From contig DATNQN010000021.1 in the NCBI GenBank assembly GCA_036703985.1, positions 62,001-126,000 on the forward strand: 64,000 bases of DNA, written 5' to 3'. The DNA comes from Leptolyngbyaceae cyanobacterium (lineage in GTDB: Bacteria > Cyanobacteriota > Cyanobacteriia > Cyanobacteriales > Aerosakkonemataceae). A program made the position numbers and the translations under genes. Numbering within the stretch: position 1 is the stretch's first letter; each line of letters opens with the position of its first letter. Shown here in pieces: positions 31,460-41,352 of this stretch. Under the pieces are notes generated by a model that saw only the letters and a list, made by a program, of their open reading frames with translations, was not told where the DNA came from and made no database searches.

Positions 31460-34369
31460 ATGCTAATCAATAAACATGATATCAAAATTTTAGTGATTGA
31501 CGACCAACCCAGTAATTTGGGTTTTTTATCTAATTTACTAACCGAACAAGGATATAAAGTTCAACGGGCAATTTCAGGAAAAATGGTATTAGAGGCTGAA
31601 TTTACCTCTTTACCCGATTTAATTTTACTCGATATTGTCATGCCGGAGATGAACGGCTATGAAGTTTGCCAAAAACTGAAAGCCAATGAAAAAATGCGAG
31701 ATATTCCGGTAATTTTTTTAAGCGTACTCAAAGAAACTTTTGATAAAGTGAAGGCTTTTGAAGTTGGTGGAGTTGACTACATTACGAAGCCGTTTCAGGT
31801 TGAAGAAGTATTAGTGAGGATCGAAAATCAATTAACCATCCAACAACTATCCAAGCAGTTAAAAGCACAGAATCTTCAATTACGTAAAGAAATTGAATTT
31901 CGCAAACAAGTGGAATCATCTTTGCGAGAAAACGAACGTTTATTTAGGGCAATTTTTAATAATAGTTTTCAGTTTATTGGATTGCTAAACACGGATGGTA
32001 CCGTGATAGAAGCAAACCAAACCGCATTGGAATTTGCTGGAATAGAACATGATGAAATAGTCGGAAAGCCATTTTGGGAAACTTGTTGGTGGACGATTTC
32101 ACCAGCAGTGCAAAATCAACTAAAAGAAGCGATCGCATTTGCGGCGCGAGATAACTTCGTGCGTTACGAAGTAGATGTTGTCGGTGCTGGTAACGTCGTG
32201 CGAACGATTGACTTTTCCCTCAAACCAGTCAAGGATGAAACTGGTAAAGTGATCTTGCTGATTCCCGAAGGACGGGACATTAGCGATCGCAAAAAAGCAG
32301 AACAAGCATTAGAAGAGAGCGTCTTTCGCGAAAGAGCGATCGCCAAAACCATCGAAAGAATGCGGCAGACATTAGATATCGAAACCATCTTTAACGCTAC
32401 TACATCGGAACTGCGCCAGACGATCGATTGCGATCGCGTGACAATTTATCGTTTCAACTCCGACTTAGATGGAGAATTCGTCGCCGAGTCAGTAGGAGAT
32501 GGTTGGACTTCTCTATTACAATCAAATCAAAACTTATGCCCGATTATAGAAAATACAACCAACGAAAAGTACCCATTCAAGAATTTCTGCGTTCTCGATA
32601 AATTCGTCAAAAGTACTTACTTAAAAGATCGTTTATCTCCTAACTACTTAGTCATCGAAGATATCCATCAAACAGAATTTAACAACTGTCAAATTCAATT
32701 ATTAGAAAAATTACAAGCCAAAGCATACGTAGTCGTCCCCATCTTTTGCGGCAATAATCTCTGGGGATTGCTAACCGCTTATCAAAATTGCGCTCCCCGT
32801 CAATGGAAATCAACAGAAATCAACGTTCTATTTCAAATTGCCAGCCAATTAGGAGTAGCCTTACAGCAAGCACAACTACTAGCAGAAACTCAAAGAAAAT
32901 CATGGGAATTAATGAAAGCAAAAGAAGCCGCCGATGCAGCCAATCGAGCGAAAAGCCAATTTCTCGCTAAAATGAGCCACGAACTGCGAACTCCGATGAA
33001 TGCCATCTTAGGTTTTAGTCAAATCATGGCTCGCAGTAATTCCCTCTCCTCAGATCAGCAAAAACATATAGAAATTATCAATCGGAGTGGCGAACACTTA
33101 CTAGCGCTGATCAATGATATTTTATCAATGGCCAAAATAGAAGCTGGCCAAACTACTTTTAACGAAAATAACTTCGATCTTTATCAACTGCTTCACAGCA
33201 TTGAAGAAATGTTGCGTATCAAAGCCATTTCTAAAGGTTTAAACCTGAAATTTTATTTAGCTCCCCATCTTCCTCAGTACATTAAAACTGACGAAAGTAA
33301 ACTGCGGCAAGTCCTCATTAACTTAATCGGTAACGCCATTAAATTTACGGAAACCGGTACGGTGACTCTGCGCGTATTAGCGGACAATTCGTGCGGGGAA
33401 ATCAATAATGGCGATCGCAAATCCAATACCCAGAATCGTTTATTATTTGAAATCGAAGATACTGGCCCTGGTATTGCCCCTTGCGAACTGCCTATCTTAT
33501 TCGATCCGTTCGTGCAAACTCAAACAGGTCACCAGTCTATGCAAGGAACGGGGTTAGGTTTAGCAATTAGCCAACAATTTGTCAAATTGATGGGGGGAGA
33601 CATTAGAGTTACCAGTCAATTAGGAAAAGGCTCGACTTTCGCATTTGATATTTTGGTTAAATTAGCATCTCCACCCGAATCCAATACGCTATCTCATAAC
33701 AAGCACGTGATTGGCATACAACCCGATCAACCCAATTATCGCATTTTAATCGTTGAAGACCTCAAAGAAAATCGACAATTAATTTTAGAATTACTTCAAC
33801 CTTTAGGATTAGAAGTGCGCGAAGCAGAAAATGGTAAAGAAGGCATTGCCCTTTGGGAAAGTTGGGAACCCCATTTAATTTGGATGGATATGGAAATGCC
33901 CGTTCTCAATGGCTATCAGGCAACTCAAGAAATTAAGAAAACACCCAAAGGCAAAAATACCGTAATTATCGCCATCACTGCCAGCGCCTTTGAAGAACAG
34001 CGAGAACTTATATTAAAAGCTGGTTGCGATGATTTTATTCCTAAACCTTTTCATCAAGAAATGCTGTTTGAAAAACTTGCCAAGCATTTAGGTATTCAGT
34101 TTATATATCAAGAAGAAATATCACCCATTACTGGCGAATTATCAGCCCAATCCTATGCACTTAACCCTCATGATTTAACAGTGATGCCTAAAGGATGGAT
34201 TGCTAAATTGCACGAAGCAGCCCTAATTGTTGATGATGAAAAAGTAGTCAAACTGATCGGAGAAATCCCAGAAAAAGAATCCAAAATAGCGAATATTTTA
34301 ACTGACTTAATTGAAAATTTCCGGATGGATATTATTTTGGAAGTAACGCAAGCTTGTATTGGCGAATAA
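31460..34369 (+). CDS. Hybrid kinase: REC-PAS-GAF-HisKA-HATPase-REC
   Basis: The 969-residue last member of the cluster. REC1 (8-125; [11 protein letters not shown]), PAS (155-285, ending [10 protein letters not shown]), GAF (300-470; phytochrome-like [11 protein letters not shown] stretch but no obvious bilin-binding Cys-His pair that I can confirm), HisKA (H505 in [10 protein letters not shown]), HATPase (600-735; [24 protein letters not shown]), REC2 (765-885; [10 protein letters not shown]) and the shared tail ([14 protein letters not shown]). It starts 24 bp after the previous stop. The GAF resembles those in cyanobacteriochrome-like sensors, so light or a small ligand may be sensed; this is open. 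Confidence 0.92.
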   Translation: MLINKHDIKILVIDDQPSNLGFLSNLLTEQGYKVQRAISGKMVLEAEFTSLPDLILLDIVMPEMNGYEVCQKLKANEKMRDIPVIFLSVLKETFDKVKAFEVGGVDYITKPFQVEEVLVRIENQLTIQQLSKQLKAQNLQLRKEIEFRKQVESSLRENERLFRAIFNNSFQFIGLLNTDGTVIEANQTALEFAGIEHDEIVGKPFWETCWWTISPAVQNQLKEAIAFAARDNFVRYEVDVVGAGNVVRTIDFSLKPVKDETGKVILLIPEGRDISDRKKAEQALEESVFRERAIAKTIERMRQTLDIETIFNATTSELRQTIDCDRVTIYRFNSDLDGEFVAESVGDGWTSLLQSNQNLCPIIENTTNEKYPFKNFCVLDKFVKSTYLKDRLSPNYLVIEDIHQTEFNNCQIQLLEKLQAKAYVVVPIFCGNNLWGLLTAYQNCAPRQWKSTEINVLFQIASQLGVALQQAQLLAETQRKSWELMKAKEAADAANRAKSQFLAKMSHELRTPMNAILGFSQIMARSNSLSSDQQKHIEIINRSGEHLLALINDILSMAKIEAGQTTFNENNFDLYQLLHSIEEMLRIKAISKGLNLKFYLAPHLPQYIKTDESKLRQVLINLIGNAIKFTETGTVTLRVLADNSCGEINNGDRKSNTQNRLLFEIEDTGPGIAPCELPILFDPFVQTQTGHQSMQGTGLGLAISQQFVKLMGGDIRVTSQLGKGSTFAFDILVKLASPPESNTLSHNKHVIGIQPDQPNYRILIVEDLKENRQLILELLQPLGLEVREAENGKEGIALWESWEPHLIWMDMEMPVLNGYQATQEIKKTPKGKNTVIIAITASAFEEQRELILKAGCDDFIPKPFHQEMLFEKLAKHLGIQFIYQEEISPITGELSAQSYALNPHDLTVMPKGWIAKLHEAALIVDDEKVVKLIGEIPEKESKIANILTDLIENFRMDIILEVTQACIGE

Positions 34370-34614
34370 CATTATCTTATTTTATCCGTTTTGGGTGACG
34401 GCATAATCATCCTCAAGAGAGTTATAAAAGTACATTTATTACGGTCATTTTTTATCTAATAAATTTTTATTAATAAAATTTTTAGTAGATCCTTCTTTCG
34501 ATAGATATCACCATTCTTTCCAGTGATAGAGATTTTAACAAACAATCCGACTTAGAGTGAAGCTCAAGTGAAATATCACTACCAATAAAGAAACTCTACA
34601 AGATTTAAGGGATT

Positions 34615-34623
34615 AAGGGAGGA
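34615..34623 (+). promoter_or_regulatory. Strong ribosome binding site
   Basis: AAGGGAGGA, 8 bases before the next ATG, is the strongest Shine-Dalgarno in the window and suggests high expression of the following gene. Confidence 0.6.
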
Positions 34624-34631
34624 AATAAACA

Positions 34632-35252
34632 ATGGCATACGGAAATCGCCCAGTAGATATGGTAGAGCCGGTGGTGGCAAATCGAGTCGTGGAATATCAT
34701 GACCGCGTAAGATGGGGTCCGATTATTTCCGGACTATTAGTAGCTTTAACTACTCAATTAGTTTTAAGTGCTTTGGGTGCTGCCATTGGTTTAAGCGGTT
34801 TAGCTGGTTCTGGTGCCCCTAGAACAAATGCCGGTGACGTAGGGGTTGGCATTGGTATTTGGTCGATTATTAGTTTGTTTATCGGTTTATTTGTAGGCGG
34901 TTGGGTTACAGGTCGTGCTAGTGGCCCGATGAACCGCAGTACAGCCCTTTTAAACGGTGCAATTCTTTGGGCAACCACTCTTGCGATCGGTTCTTGGTTA
35001 TTAGCAAGCGGTGTTGCAGGTACTTTTGGAGCCGTGATGTCTAATGCTGGAGAAGTGATTAACCAAGCGCAACAAGGCGGAGTCGATCTACCCAATAGAG
35101 CGCCCAATATTTCTGCCCAGCAAGCTCGTGAAGCTGCTGGCAATGCTGCTAGAGCAGGTTGGTCGTTCGTGTTCGGTTCTTTACTAGGTTTAGCAGCGTC
35201 GATGATCGGTGCATCGATTGGAGCGCGTAATCACACTCGTACTTATTCATAA
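34632..35252 (+). CDS. Gly/Ala-rich multi-pass membrane protein
   Basis: A 206-residue protein with about four hydrophobic segments (30-60, 75-100, 110-135, 178-198) rich in Gly and Ala, with GVGIGIWSIISLFIGLFVGG being most glycine-zipper-like. The soluble stretch between TM3 and TM4 contains polar Gln/Asn/Ala repeats (INQAQQGGVDLPNRAP). It resembles TIGR04086/YrzE-like membrane proteins of unknown role. A very strong ribosome site precedes it, and a clean terminator follows. It is 262 bp after the kinase cluster and likely separately transcribed. Confidence 0.75.
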   Translation: MAYGNRPVDMVEPVVANRVVEYHDRVRWGPIISGLLVALTTQLVLSALGAAIGLSGLAGSGAPRTNAGDVGVGIGIWSIISLFIGLFVGGWVTGRASGPMNRSTALLNGAILWATTLAIGSWLLASGVAGTFGAVMSNAGEVINQAQQGGVDLPNRAPNISAQQAREAAGNAARAGWSFVFGSLLGLAASMIGASIGARNHTRTYS

Positions 35253-35273
35253 GTTTCACGCAAGAAAATTTTT

Positions 35274-35298
35274 AGCACCTTAAAAAAGGTGCTTTTTT
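35274..35298 (+). terminator. Rho-independent terminator
   Basis: AGCACCTT AAAA AAGGTGCT followed by TTTTT, 21 bp after the membrane protein stop. Confidence 0.85.
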
Positions 35299-35325
35299 AT
35301 TAGCAAATTAGAATTAAACAACAAA

Positions 35326-35931
35326 TTAACGCCGTCGCGCATAATACCCGATTAATTCGGCTGCTGCCAAAATATGACCGTTCATTGCTGCTTCCAACTG
35401 TTCTTTTGTCGCGCCTGCTGCTAATTCCAAAACTCGGTCTAAAGCATACAATTTAAAAAAGTAACGGTGAGTTCCGCTAGGCGGACAAGGGCCACCATAA
35501 CCCAGTTTGCCAAAATCATTTTTTCCCTGCACGCCGAACCCCTCTAATATTGGCCGATCGGCTGGTATTGCTTCTGGTAAATTGCCAGTTTCCGGTGGCA
35601 AGTCGTAAAGAACCCAGTGAACGAAAGTTCGGCTTGGGGCATCCGGGTCATCGACAATTAAAGCAAGGCTTTGAGTGCTGATGGGTGGGGTATCCCACTT
35701 TAATGGGGGGGAAATATTTTGGCCATCACAGGTATATTTTGGCGGAATCGTGCCGTTAGCAGAAAAGCTATCACTTTCAAGTTTCATTGTCTTATCCTCG
35801 ACTTGGATTTGCGATCGCCGATCGTGATACTTAGGGTTGGCAGAACTACAACCCACCAGCCATGCTCCCACTAATGCCACTAGGTTAGCGCCCTGCCTCA
35901 AAAAGCTTCTTCGCTCGATCGAATTAAACAT
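35326..35931 (-). CDS. YbhB/YbcL (PEBP) family lipoprotein with Tat signal
   Basis: 201 residues. The N-terminus carries a twin-arginine motif (RRSFLRQ) followed by a hydrophobic stretch and LVGCSS, a lipobox, so it is probably a Tat-exported lipoprotein. The remainder (50-201) is the phosphatidylethanolamine-binding/Raf-kinase-inhibitor-like fold: PPKYTCDGQNISPPLKW, LIVDDPDAPSRTFVHWVLYDLP, YGGPCPPSGTHRYFFKLYALD. The family binds phospholipid head groups or small ligands; its bacterial role is unclear. It is 60 bp downstream of the DUF4336 gene on the same strand, which suggests a two-gene unit. Confidence 0.9.
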   Translation of the reverse strand: MFNSIERRSFLRQGANLVALVGAWLVGCSSANPKYHDRRSQIQVEDKTMKLESDSFSANGTIPPKYTCDGQNISPPLKWDTPPISTQSLALIVDDPDAPSRTFVHWVLYDLPPETGNLPEAIPADRPILEGFGVQGKNDFGKLGYGGPCPPSGTHRYFFKLYALDRVLELAAGATKEQLEAAMNGHILAAAELIGYYARRR

Positions 35932-35990
35932 TAATCGCTCATTTTCCTTTTACCAATTTCCTATAAATATCTCCCCCTGAAACTTCTAAG

Positions 35991-37238
35991 TTAAACCCTA
36001 CTCGGCGGTCGCGTCACGCCAATTCTGTCTAAGTTTTCTTCCAATTCCATTAAAAAGGCAAAATCCTCTGGCGGTAAGGGGTAATTCTCACTGCCAAACG
36101 AACCTCCCAAATTCTTCTCTAAAAATGCAAACGCTTGCCGGAAGTCGCGAGGAGTTGCTTCAATGGGAGAATCAAAATGGCAGGGAATAATCCGTTCAAA
36201 ATTCCAATTCGCTACATAATCAGCCCAATCTAAAGTTTTCTTGGGATCGTGATCCAAAATCAAAGTTTGTAAAATCGGTGCAACAAACAAACGCCCATTT
36301 CCTCGCAGCGCATTAAACGAATGCTGCCAACCATTTTTCCAACGGAACGGAAATAAACCGAAATACGCTTTTTTTGACTTGTCCGGGGCAGAAAAAGCTT
36401 CCTTAAATGCTTGAGGCAAACTAACAGTATCCAAAGCACTTGGTTGAAAGTAAAGCGCAAACAAACAAGTGCGCTGCCATCCCTTGCGGCGATTTGCTTC
36501 GTTATCGGGAATTACATCAGATGCACTATCCTTAGCGTGGAAAAGTAAAGGATAGGGATCGATTTGGACGATCGCAGGCGGTTCTTCCGGTACTCTCAAA
36601 ACAGAATCAGTTACCAGCAACGTGCGCGTCTGCTTGTGAAAAAATGCCACTTCCCCAAAAGACCCCAATCCCAAATTGATATTCAAAATCCTATACTCGA
36701 AATCATCCGCAAAAGGCACTTGTTTACAATCATCTGGCAATATATGAGTGCGACGAAGCGGAAAACCCAACCAACTTAACGGCAAATTCAACGGATAACT
36801 CCACTGAGAAGGCGCGACAAACACCTGCGCTTGCCGAAAACGTCTGGCAAACGGCCCCACAAATACCTTATGCTCTAAACCGGAAATGGTCGGCAGAATA
36901 ATATACTTAACGTCACCGTGAACGGCTACCAACTCATTCACCAACCGAATACACTCTCTTGTCGGTGCAACTGGCGCATACACCAGTAGCCCACCTTGCG
37001 AAAGTTTAACCACCGTCATCCGAATCGGCACCGTCACGTAGAAGATGCCTTGCATTTGGTCGAACGTCCAAATCGTATCTTTAACTACTTCTTGGCGGAT
37101 CGTTCGCCGTTTACCGTAAGGATAAAGCGGCACCAAAGGCCAAAAACTCCACGACCAGTCCGCCGGACTAATCTGTTGCTCTTGGGTTTTCTCCCTTGCT
37201 TCGATTGATTTCACGACACTCTCCCTAATTCCTGACAC
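35991..37238 (-). CDS. DUF4336 domain protein
   Basis: A 415-residue protein of the DUF4336 family, conserved in cyanobacteria and plastid-bearing eukaryotes. Visible family features are WSFWPLVPLYPYGKRRTIR, KLSQGGLLVYAPVAPT, HGDVKYIILPTISGLEHKVF and IIPCHFDSPIEATPRDFR. The fold is distantly metallo-beta-lactamase-like (LVYAP, then HKVF, then PCHFDSP), but the HxHxDH centre is not evident, so enzymatic activity is uncertain. There is no signal peptide. It precedes the PEBP lipoprotein gene, which may share its promoter. Confidence 0.88.
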   Translation of the reverse strand: MSGIRESVVKSIEAREKTQEQQISPADWSWSFWPLVPLYPYGKRRTIRQEVVKDTIWTFDQMQGIFYVTVPIRMTVVKLSQGGLLVYAPVAPTRECIRLVNELVAVHGDVKYIILPTISGLEHKVFVGPFARRFRQAQVFVAPSQWSYPLNLPLSWLGFPLRRTHILPDDCKQVPFADDFEYRILNINLGLGSFGEVAFFHKQTRTLLVTDSVLRVPEEPPAIVQIDPYPLLFHAKDSASDVIPDNEANRRKGWQRTCLFALYFQPSALDTVSLPQAFKEAFSAPDKSKKAYFGLFPFRWKNGWQHSFNALRGNGRLFVAPILQTLILDHDPKKTLDWADYVANWNFERIIPCHFDSPIEATPRDFRQAFAFLEKNLGGSFGSENYPLPPEDFAFLMELEENLDRIGVTRPPSRV

Positions 37239-37635
37239 CTTTGATTACCCATAATAAAACTTGTTTGTAGTGGGCTTTAGTCCTCAGTCCGAGGACTAAA
37301 GTCCTCACTACAAACTATGGTTATACAAACGGACATGATATTAATTGTTACTAGCAAATTGTAGAAACAGAATTGTTTCTTTAGCGATATGTAGCTAGTT
37401 AAACAGAAATTCGGATTAATATATAGCACATTCAACAAAAAAGGATGAGAACGGATGGAAAGGCGTCATTTTTGCTTTTCATCGCGTTTAACCTGACCAT
37501 CTCAGTATTTAGTAAAAAAAATTCCTATTTAACTTCAGTAAGTTTACTGTGATACAATAGCTACCCAACAAGGCTAGTCTTTAATTAGCCAAGCGGTTTA
37601 CAGACACTACAACCGCCTCCAGAGGTAAGCGAGAA
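37239..37635. other. Intergenic region between DUF4336 and the metalloprotease
   Basis: About 400 bp containing the divergent promoters and, near its left edge, a 53-bp palindromic repeat (37264-37316). Nothing else is recognised; the right end has GAGGTAAGCGAG just before the protease ATG as ribosome site. Confidence 0.4.
37264..37316. repeat. Palindromic repeat GTTTGTAGTG...CACTACAAAC
   Basis: The arms read TTTAGTCCTC / GAGGACTAAA inside GTTTGTAGTG / CACTACAAAC, giving a near-perfect hairpin of about 24 bp with a short loop. A degenerate relative (GTAGTGAGAACTTCAGTCCTC-like) is at 41271-41291. This sequence type is familiar as a dispersed repeat in cyanobacterial genomes. Confidence 0.75.
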
Positions 37636-40350
37636 ATGATTGATTGGATAACAAATTTAACGGTTCTTACCGTTTTAGCCTGTAACCTTTTACTGGGCAA
37701 TATTTACTCAGGAACAAATCAAGTTTCCAGTTTGTCAGTTGAGCAATTAAATGCACTGCCCAGCAGCGAAATCGTGGCAATCGCAGAGAATCCCTATAAA
37801 GACAGCAGAAAAGATGATTTTCGCCGCTTTCGGGAAATAACTAAGGGTACAACTAAATTAGAAGGATTATTCACTCTTTATCATCAGGAAGAAGATCGCC
37901 AATTTTACTTGGAAATCAAACCGGCGCAGCTAAATAAAAATTACCTTGGCATCGTCACCCTAGAATCTGGGATTGGAGAACGAGGACTTTATAGCGGACA
38001 ATCTTTAAGTGAAGATATTTTTTACTTTCAGCGCGTCAACGACTACGTGCAGTTTACAATCCGTAATGTCAAATTTCGCACAGAACCGGGTAAACCAGAG
38101 CAATTAGCGCTGGCGCGTTCTTTTACCGATTCAGTTTTATTCGCACTTCCGATCGTTAGCATCGACCCTTATAGTAAATCGATTTTAGTTGATTTGGGGG
38201 ATTTGCTGATGCAAGATTTTCCCGGATTAACTTCCTTATTAAAATATGCTTTAAACGCCAATTATAATTTAGATGATAGTAAATCTTATTTTGGCAATGT
38301 TAAGAGTTTTCCTCGCAATTTAGAAATTGACTCGATTTATAATTTCTCTTCATCTGACGGTGCTTATTTAGTTACCGTACCCGATAGCCGAGCGATTACG
38401 CTAAAAGTACATTATAGTTTTTCCGAATTGTCAGAAAATAATGGCTATATTCCCAGAGTAGCAGACGATCGCGTGGGATATTTTATCACGGCTTACCAAG
38501 ACCTTTCTAACGACGATCGGGCCGAACCATTTGTTCGTTATATTAATAGATGGCATTTGGAACCATCAGATCCCGAAGCTGCTTTATCTCCCCCGAAAAA
38601 ACCGATCGTATTTTGGATTGAAAATGCCGTTCCCTTGGAATATCGGGAGGCGATTCGAGAAGGGGTTTTGATGTGGAACAGGGCATTTGAAAAAGCGGGA
38701 TTTCAAAATGCGATCGAAGTTCGCCAAATGCCAGATAATGCAGATTGGCATCCCGCTGACGTGCGCTACAACACGATTCGTTGGTTTAATTCTCTGGATG
38801 CGAGTTTTGCCAGAGGCCCATCTCATGTTAATCCATTCACCGGGGAAATTTTGGATGCAGATATTGTGGTGGATGCCAATATGGTGCGCTTAGTTAAGCA
38901 AGAATATCGCACCCTAAAAGAAGATGGGTTATTTCCCCAATTCGATCGCAACTTATGCCAACCAAAACAGGCAAGTTATCAACCAATTTTAGCCGATAAT
39001 CACTCGTGCTATGACATAGAAATTTCTCACCAAGCAGCGATGGGTGCGATTACATTATCAATGCTGCATAACGCGACACCCGATAGCGATGAAATGAAAG
39101 ATTACGTGCATCAATATTTGCGTTCTGTAATTGCCCATGAAGTCGGACATACTTTAGGTTTGCGTCACAATTTTCACGGCAGCACGATGTTATCACCTGA
39201 CGAATTAAACAACGTTGAAATAACGCGAACCAAAGGTTTAGTAAGTTCGGTGATGGATTATCTGCCAGTGAATTTAGCAGCACCGGGAATGACACAAGGC
39301 GATTATTTTCCCGGTGTAGTTGGCCCTTACGATGAATGGGCAATTATTTACGGTTATCAACCAGATTTGTCAGAAAAAATAGAGGAAATAGTTGTTGATG
39401 ATAAATCTGCTAAATCTTTTGTACAACAAATAGCTTTTGCATCGCCTCAACCGGAGTTAGGTTATGCCACTGATGAAGATGTTTGGGATATTAATCCCGA
39501 TGCTAATTTGTGGGATTTAAGTAGTGATGTGTTGCTTTATTCTCAATGGCAAATGGATAACGCCCGGTTGATGTGGGAACGTTTAGAAAAGCGCCAACCA
39601 TTACCGGGAGAAAGTTTTAGTTCTACCAGAGGATTGTTTAATAAGATACTTAGCTACTATTTTCTCAATGCTAATTTGATTACTAAATATGTGGGGGGAC
39701 AGTCTTTCAGACGCGATCGCGTTTTTGACGATCGCTCTTGGGCATTTGTCCCGGTGACGGTGGAGAAACAGCGTCAGGCGTTAGCTACTTTGCAAAGTTA
39801 CATATTTGCGGAAGATGCGTTGATTTTTTCACCTCAATTGCTGAATCAGCTAGCGCCATCCCGCTGGCAACACTGGGGTAATCCAGTACCCGTATCCCGC
39901 CTGGATTATCCGATCCACGAACGAATTCTGTTATTGCAAAGTACGATATTGCGATCGCTCTTAAGTTGCGATCGACTCGAGCGTTTGCGGGATATCGAGT
40001 TAAAAACCTTACCGGGAGAAGCACTCACCATCCCAGAATTATTCGATACTTTGCAAAATAGTATTTGGACAGAAGTTTTCGGAGAAGGAAAACTAACACC
40101 AATATCCAGCGTGCGTCGTTCCTTGCAAAGAGAACATTTGAGTATTTTGCTATCGATGGTATTACGGACTAGCGATGTGCCAGAAGATGGCAGAATGTTA
40201 GCATGGTACGAGTTGCGCCAATTAGAAAAAGTGCTACATAGTAGTCTGCAAAAACACGGTGCAAACTTGGATCTTTACACGAAAGCTCATTTAGAGGAAA
40301 GTTGCGATCGGATCGCCAAAGCATTAAACGCGCCGTTGCGATCGTTGTAA
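37636..40350 (+). CDS. Secreted metzincin-like zinc metalloprotease (DUF5117/DUF4953)
   Basis: 904 residues with a short hydrophobic N-terminus (LTVLTVLACNLLLG) consistent with export. The central part carries HEVGHTLGLRHNFHGS (about residue 500), an HExxHxxGxxH zinc site with the catalytic Glu, followed by a Met-turn-like SSVMDYLP. DUF5117 precedes and DUF4953 covers the metalloprotease part. Length fits the family. Substrate is unknown; relatives are periplasmic or outer-membrane proteases. It stands alone with its own promoter and is followed by a dispersed hairpin repeat. Confidence 0.9.
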   Translation: MIDWITNLTVLTVLACNLLLGNIYSGTNQVSSLSVEQLNALPSSEIVAIAENPYKDSRKDDFRRFREITKGTTKLEGLFTLYHQEEDRQFYLEIKPAQLNKNYLGIVTLESGIGERGLYSGQSLSEDIFYFQRVNDYVQFTIRNVKFRTEPGKPEQLALARSFTDSVLFALPIVSIDPYSKSILVDLGDLLMQDFPGLTSLLKYALNANYNLDDSKSYFGNVKSFPRNLEIDSIYNFSSSDGAYLVTVPDSRAITLKVHYSFSELSENNGYIPRVADDRVGYFITAYQDLSNDDRAEPFVRYINRWHLEPSDPEAALSPPKKPIVFWIENAVPLEYREAIREGVLMWNRAFEKAGFQNAIEVRQMPDNADWHPADVRYNTIRWFNSLDASFARGPSHVNPFTGEILDADIVVDANMVRLVKQEYRTLKEDGLFPQFDRNLCQPKQASYQPILADNHSCYDIEISHQAAMGAITLSMLHNATPDSDEMKDYVHQYLRSVIAHEVGHTLGLRHNFHGSTMLSPDELNNVEITRTKGLVSSVMDYLPVNLAAPGMTQGDYFPGVVGPYDEWAIIYGYQPDLSEKIEEIVVDDKSAKSFVQQIAFASPQPELGYATDEDVWDINPDANLWDLSSDVLLYSQWQMDNARLMWERLEKRQPLPGESFSSTRGLFNKILSYYFLNANLITKYVGGQSFRRDRVFDDRSWAFVPVTVEKQRQALATLQSYIFAEDALIFSPQLLNQLAPSRWQHWGNPVPVSRLDYPIHERILLLQSTILRSLLSCDRLERLRDIELKTLPGEALTIPELFDTLQNSIWTEVFGEGKLTPISSVRRSLQREHLSILLSMVLRTSDVPEDGRMLAWYELRQLEKVLHSSLQKHGANLDLYTKAHLEESCDRIAKALNAPLRSL

Positions 40351-40397
40351 AGAAGGAGTCAGAATTCAGCAAATACCAGTTGCGTAAAGTAGAAGAT

Positions 40398-40430
40398 AGA
40401 AACCCGGTTTCTTGAAGAAACCGGGTTTCT
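40398..40430. repeat. Dispersed GAAACCCGG palindrome, copy 2
   Basis: AGAAACCCGGTTTCTT and AAGAAACCGGGTTTCT with a short spacer, 48 bp after the protease stop. Confidence 0.85.
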
Positions 40431-40529
40431 GTGTCCTTGCCTAGAAAGCTTAGTCATTCAATCAATCTAAAATCGATTGACGCTCGTGGAAAAAATGAAT
40501 ACAGTTGAAAAGACACCTGGAGAAAAACT

Positions 40530-41258
40530 ATGAAATACGAAGTAAAGGTTATAGAACCGACCGACCTATGGTATATGCAAAATAACATTAATAAAGAAAC
40601 CAACAAATATTACCACCCTACTAAAACCATTCCCTTCGTACAGCAAGTAGAAATCACCCTAGAAAATACCGGAGTCATCATTCAAAAAGGAACGTTGCAT
40701 AGATGTATCGGTCAACTAACTTATGGAGTATATAAAACCGATAACCGTTTGCGGGATATGTGGGTAGCGATGATGACCGAAACCGAGTTCAACGCACCTG
40801 TTTATAAAGGGATTGGTAAAGTTTATCTAGAACCCAGACAAAAAGGAAACTTCCTTCATTATACTTCGATCGACATCCCAGAAACAGAACAATGGGAATT
40901 CGATGATGGCATATTTCAACTTTGTTCGGACAACGTAGTTATCGGTAGTAAAAGATTAAAATTAAGACAAATTGCAGGTTCTACCGATGGAGGTTATCGA
41001 GTAGCAATTAGACCTTTAGCCGGACAAACATCTACAGTTGTCTTAGGTACAACTGCACCTGCCAAACTGATTCAACTCAACCGAGGCGAAATTCTAATCG
41101 CTGATTATGACATGGTAAAAGGATTCACCAACGGCATACAAGAAGATTATAAAAAATTAGGTCATTTTGGCAGAGGAGGAGGAGAAGGTTACGTTTGGAT
41201 TTATGAAGGACAAGGTAGATTATTAGTATCAGAAAACGAAGGCATGAATTTAGGATAA
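40530..41258 (+). CDS. AIM24-like protein
   Basis: A 242-residue all-beta protein. The pattern of short strands ending in turns, with QLNRGEILIADYDMVKGFTNGI near 190 and GRGGGEGYVWIYEGQGRLLVSE at the end, fits the AIM24 (TIGR00266) family, a jellyroll-like fold conserved from bacteria to mitochondria and of unclear biochemical role. GGAG eight bases before ATG supports the start. It is not obviously in an operon. Confidence 0.7.
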   Translation: MKYEVKVIEPTDLWYMQNNINKETNKYYHPTKTIPFVQQVEITLENTGVIIQKGTLHRCIGQLTYGVYKTDNRLRDMWVAMMTETEFNAPVYKGIGKVYLEPRQKGNFLHYTSIDIPETEQWEFDDGIFQLCSDNVVIGSKRLKLRQIAGSTDGGYRVAIRPLAGQTSTVVLGTTAPAKLIQLNRGEILIADYDMVKGFTNGIQEDYKKLGHFGRGGGEGYVWIYEGQGRLLVSENEGMNLG

Positions 41259-41303
41259 ATCTTAACGTTAGTAGTGAGAACTTCAGTCCTCAAATCAAAA
41301 ATT

Positions 41304-41342
41304 CATCTGTGTTTATCTGTGTTTATCTGTGGACATCTGTGG
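41304..41342 (+). repeat. 10-bp tandem repeat ATCTGTGTTT
   Basis: ATCTGTGTTT occurs about three times and a fourth degenerate unit (ATCTGTGGAC) follows, ending just before the next start codon. An alternative GTG start at 41329 lies inside it and is rejected. Confidence 0.65.
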
Positions 41343-41352
41343 TAAAAAAAAA

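Noticed and set aside
31870-32390. Minus-strand open frames within the third hybrid kinase
   Set aside because: Shadows of conserved PAS coding sequence.
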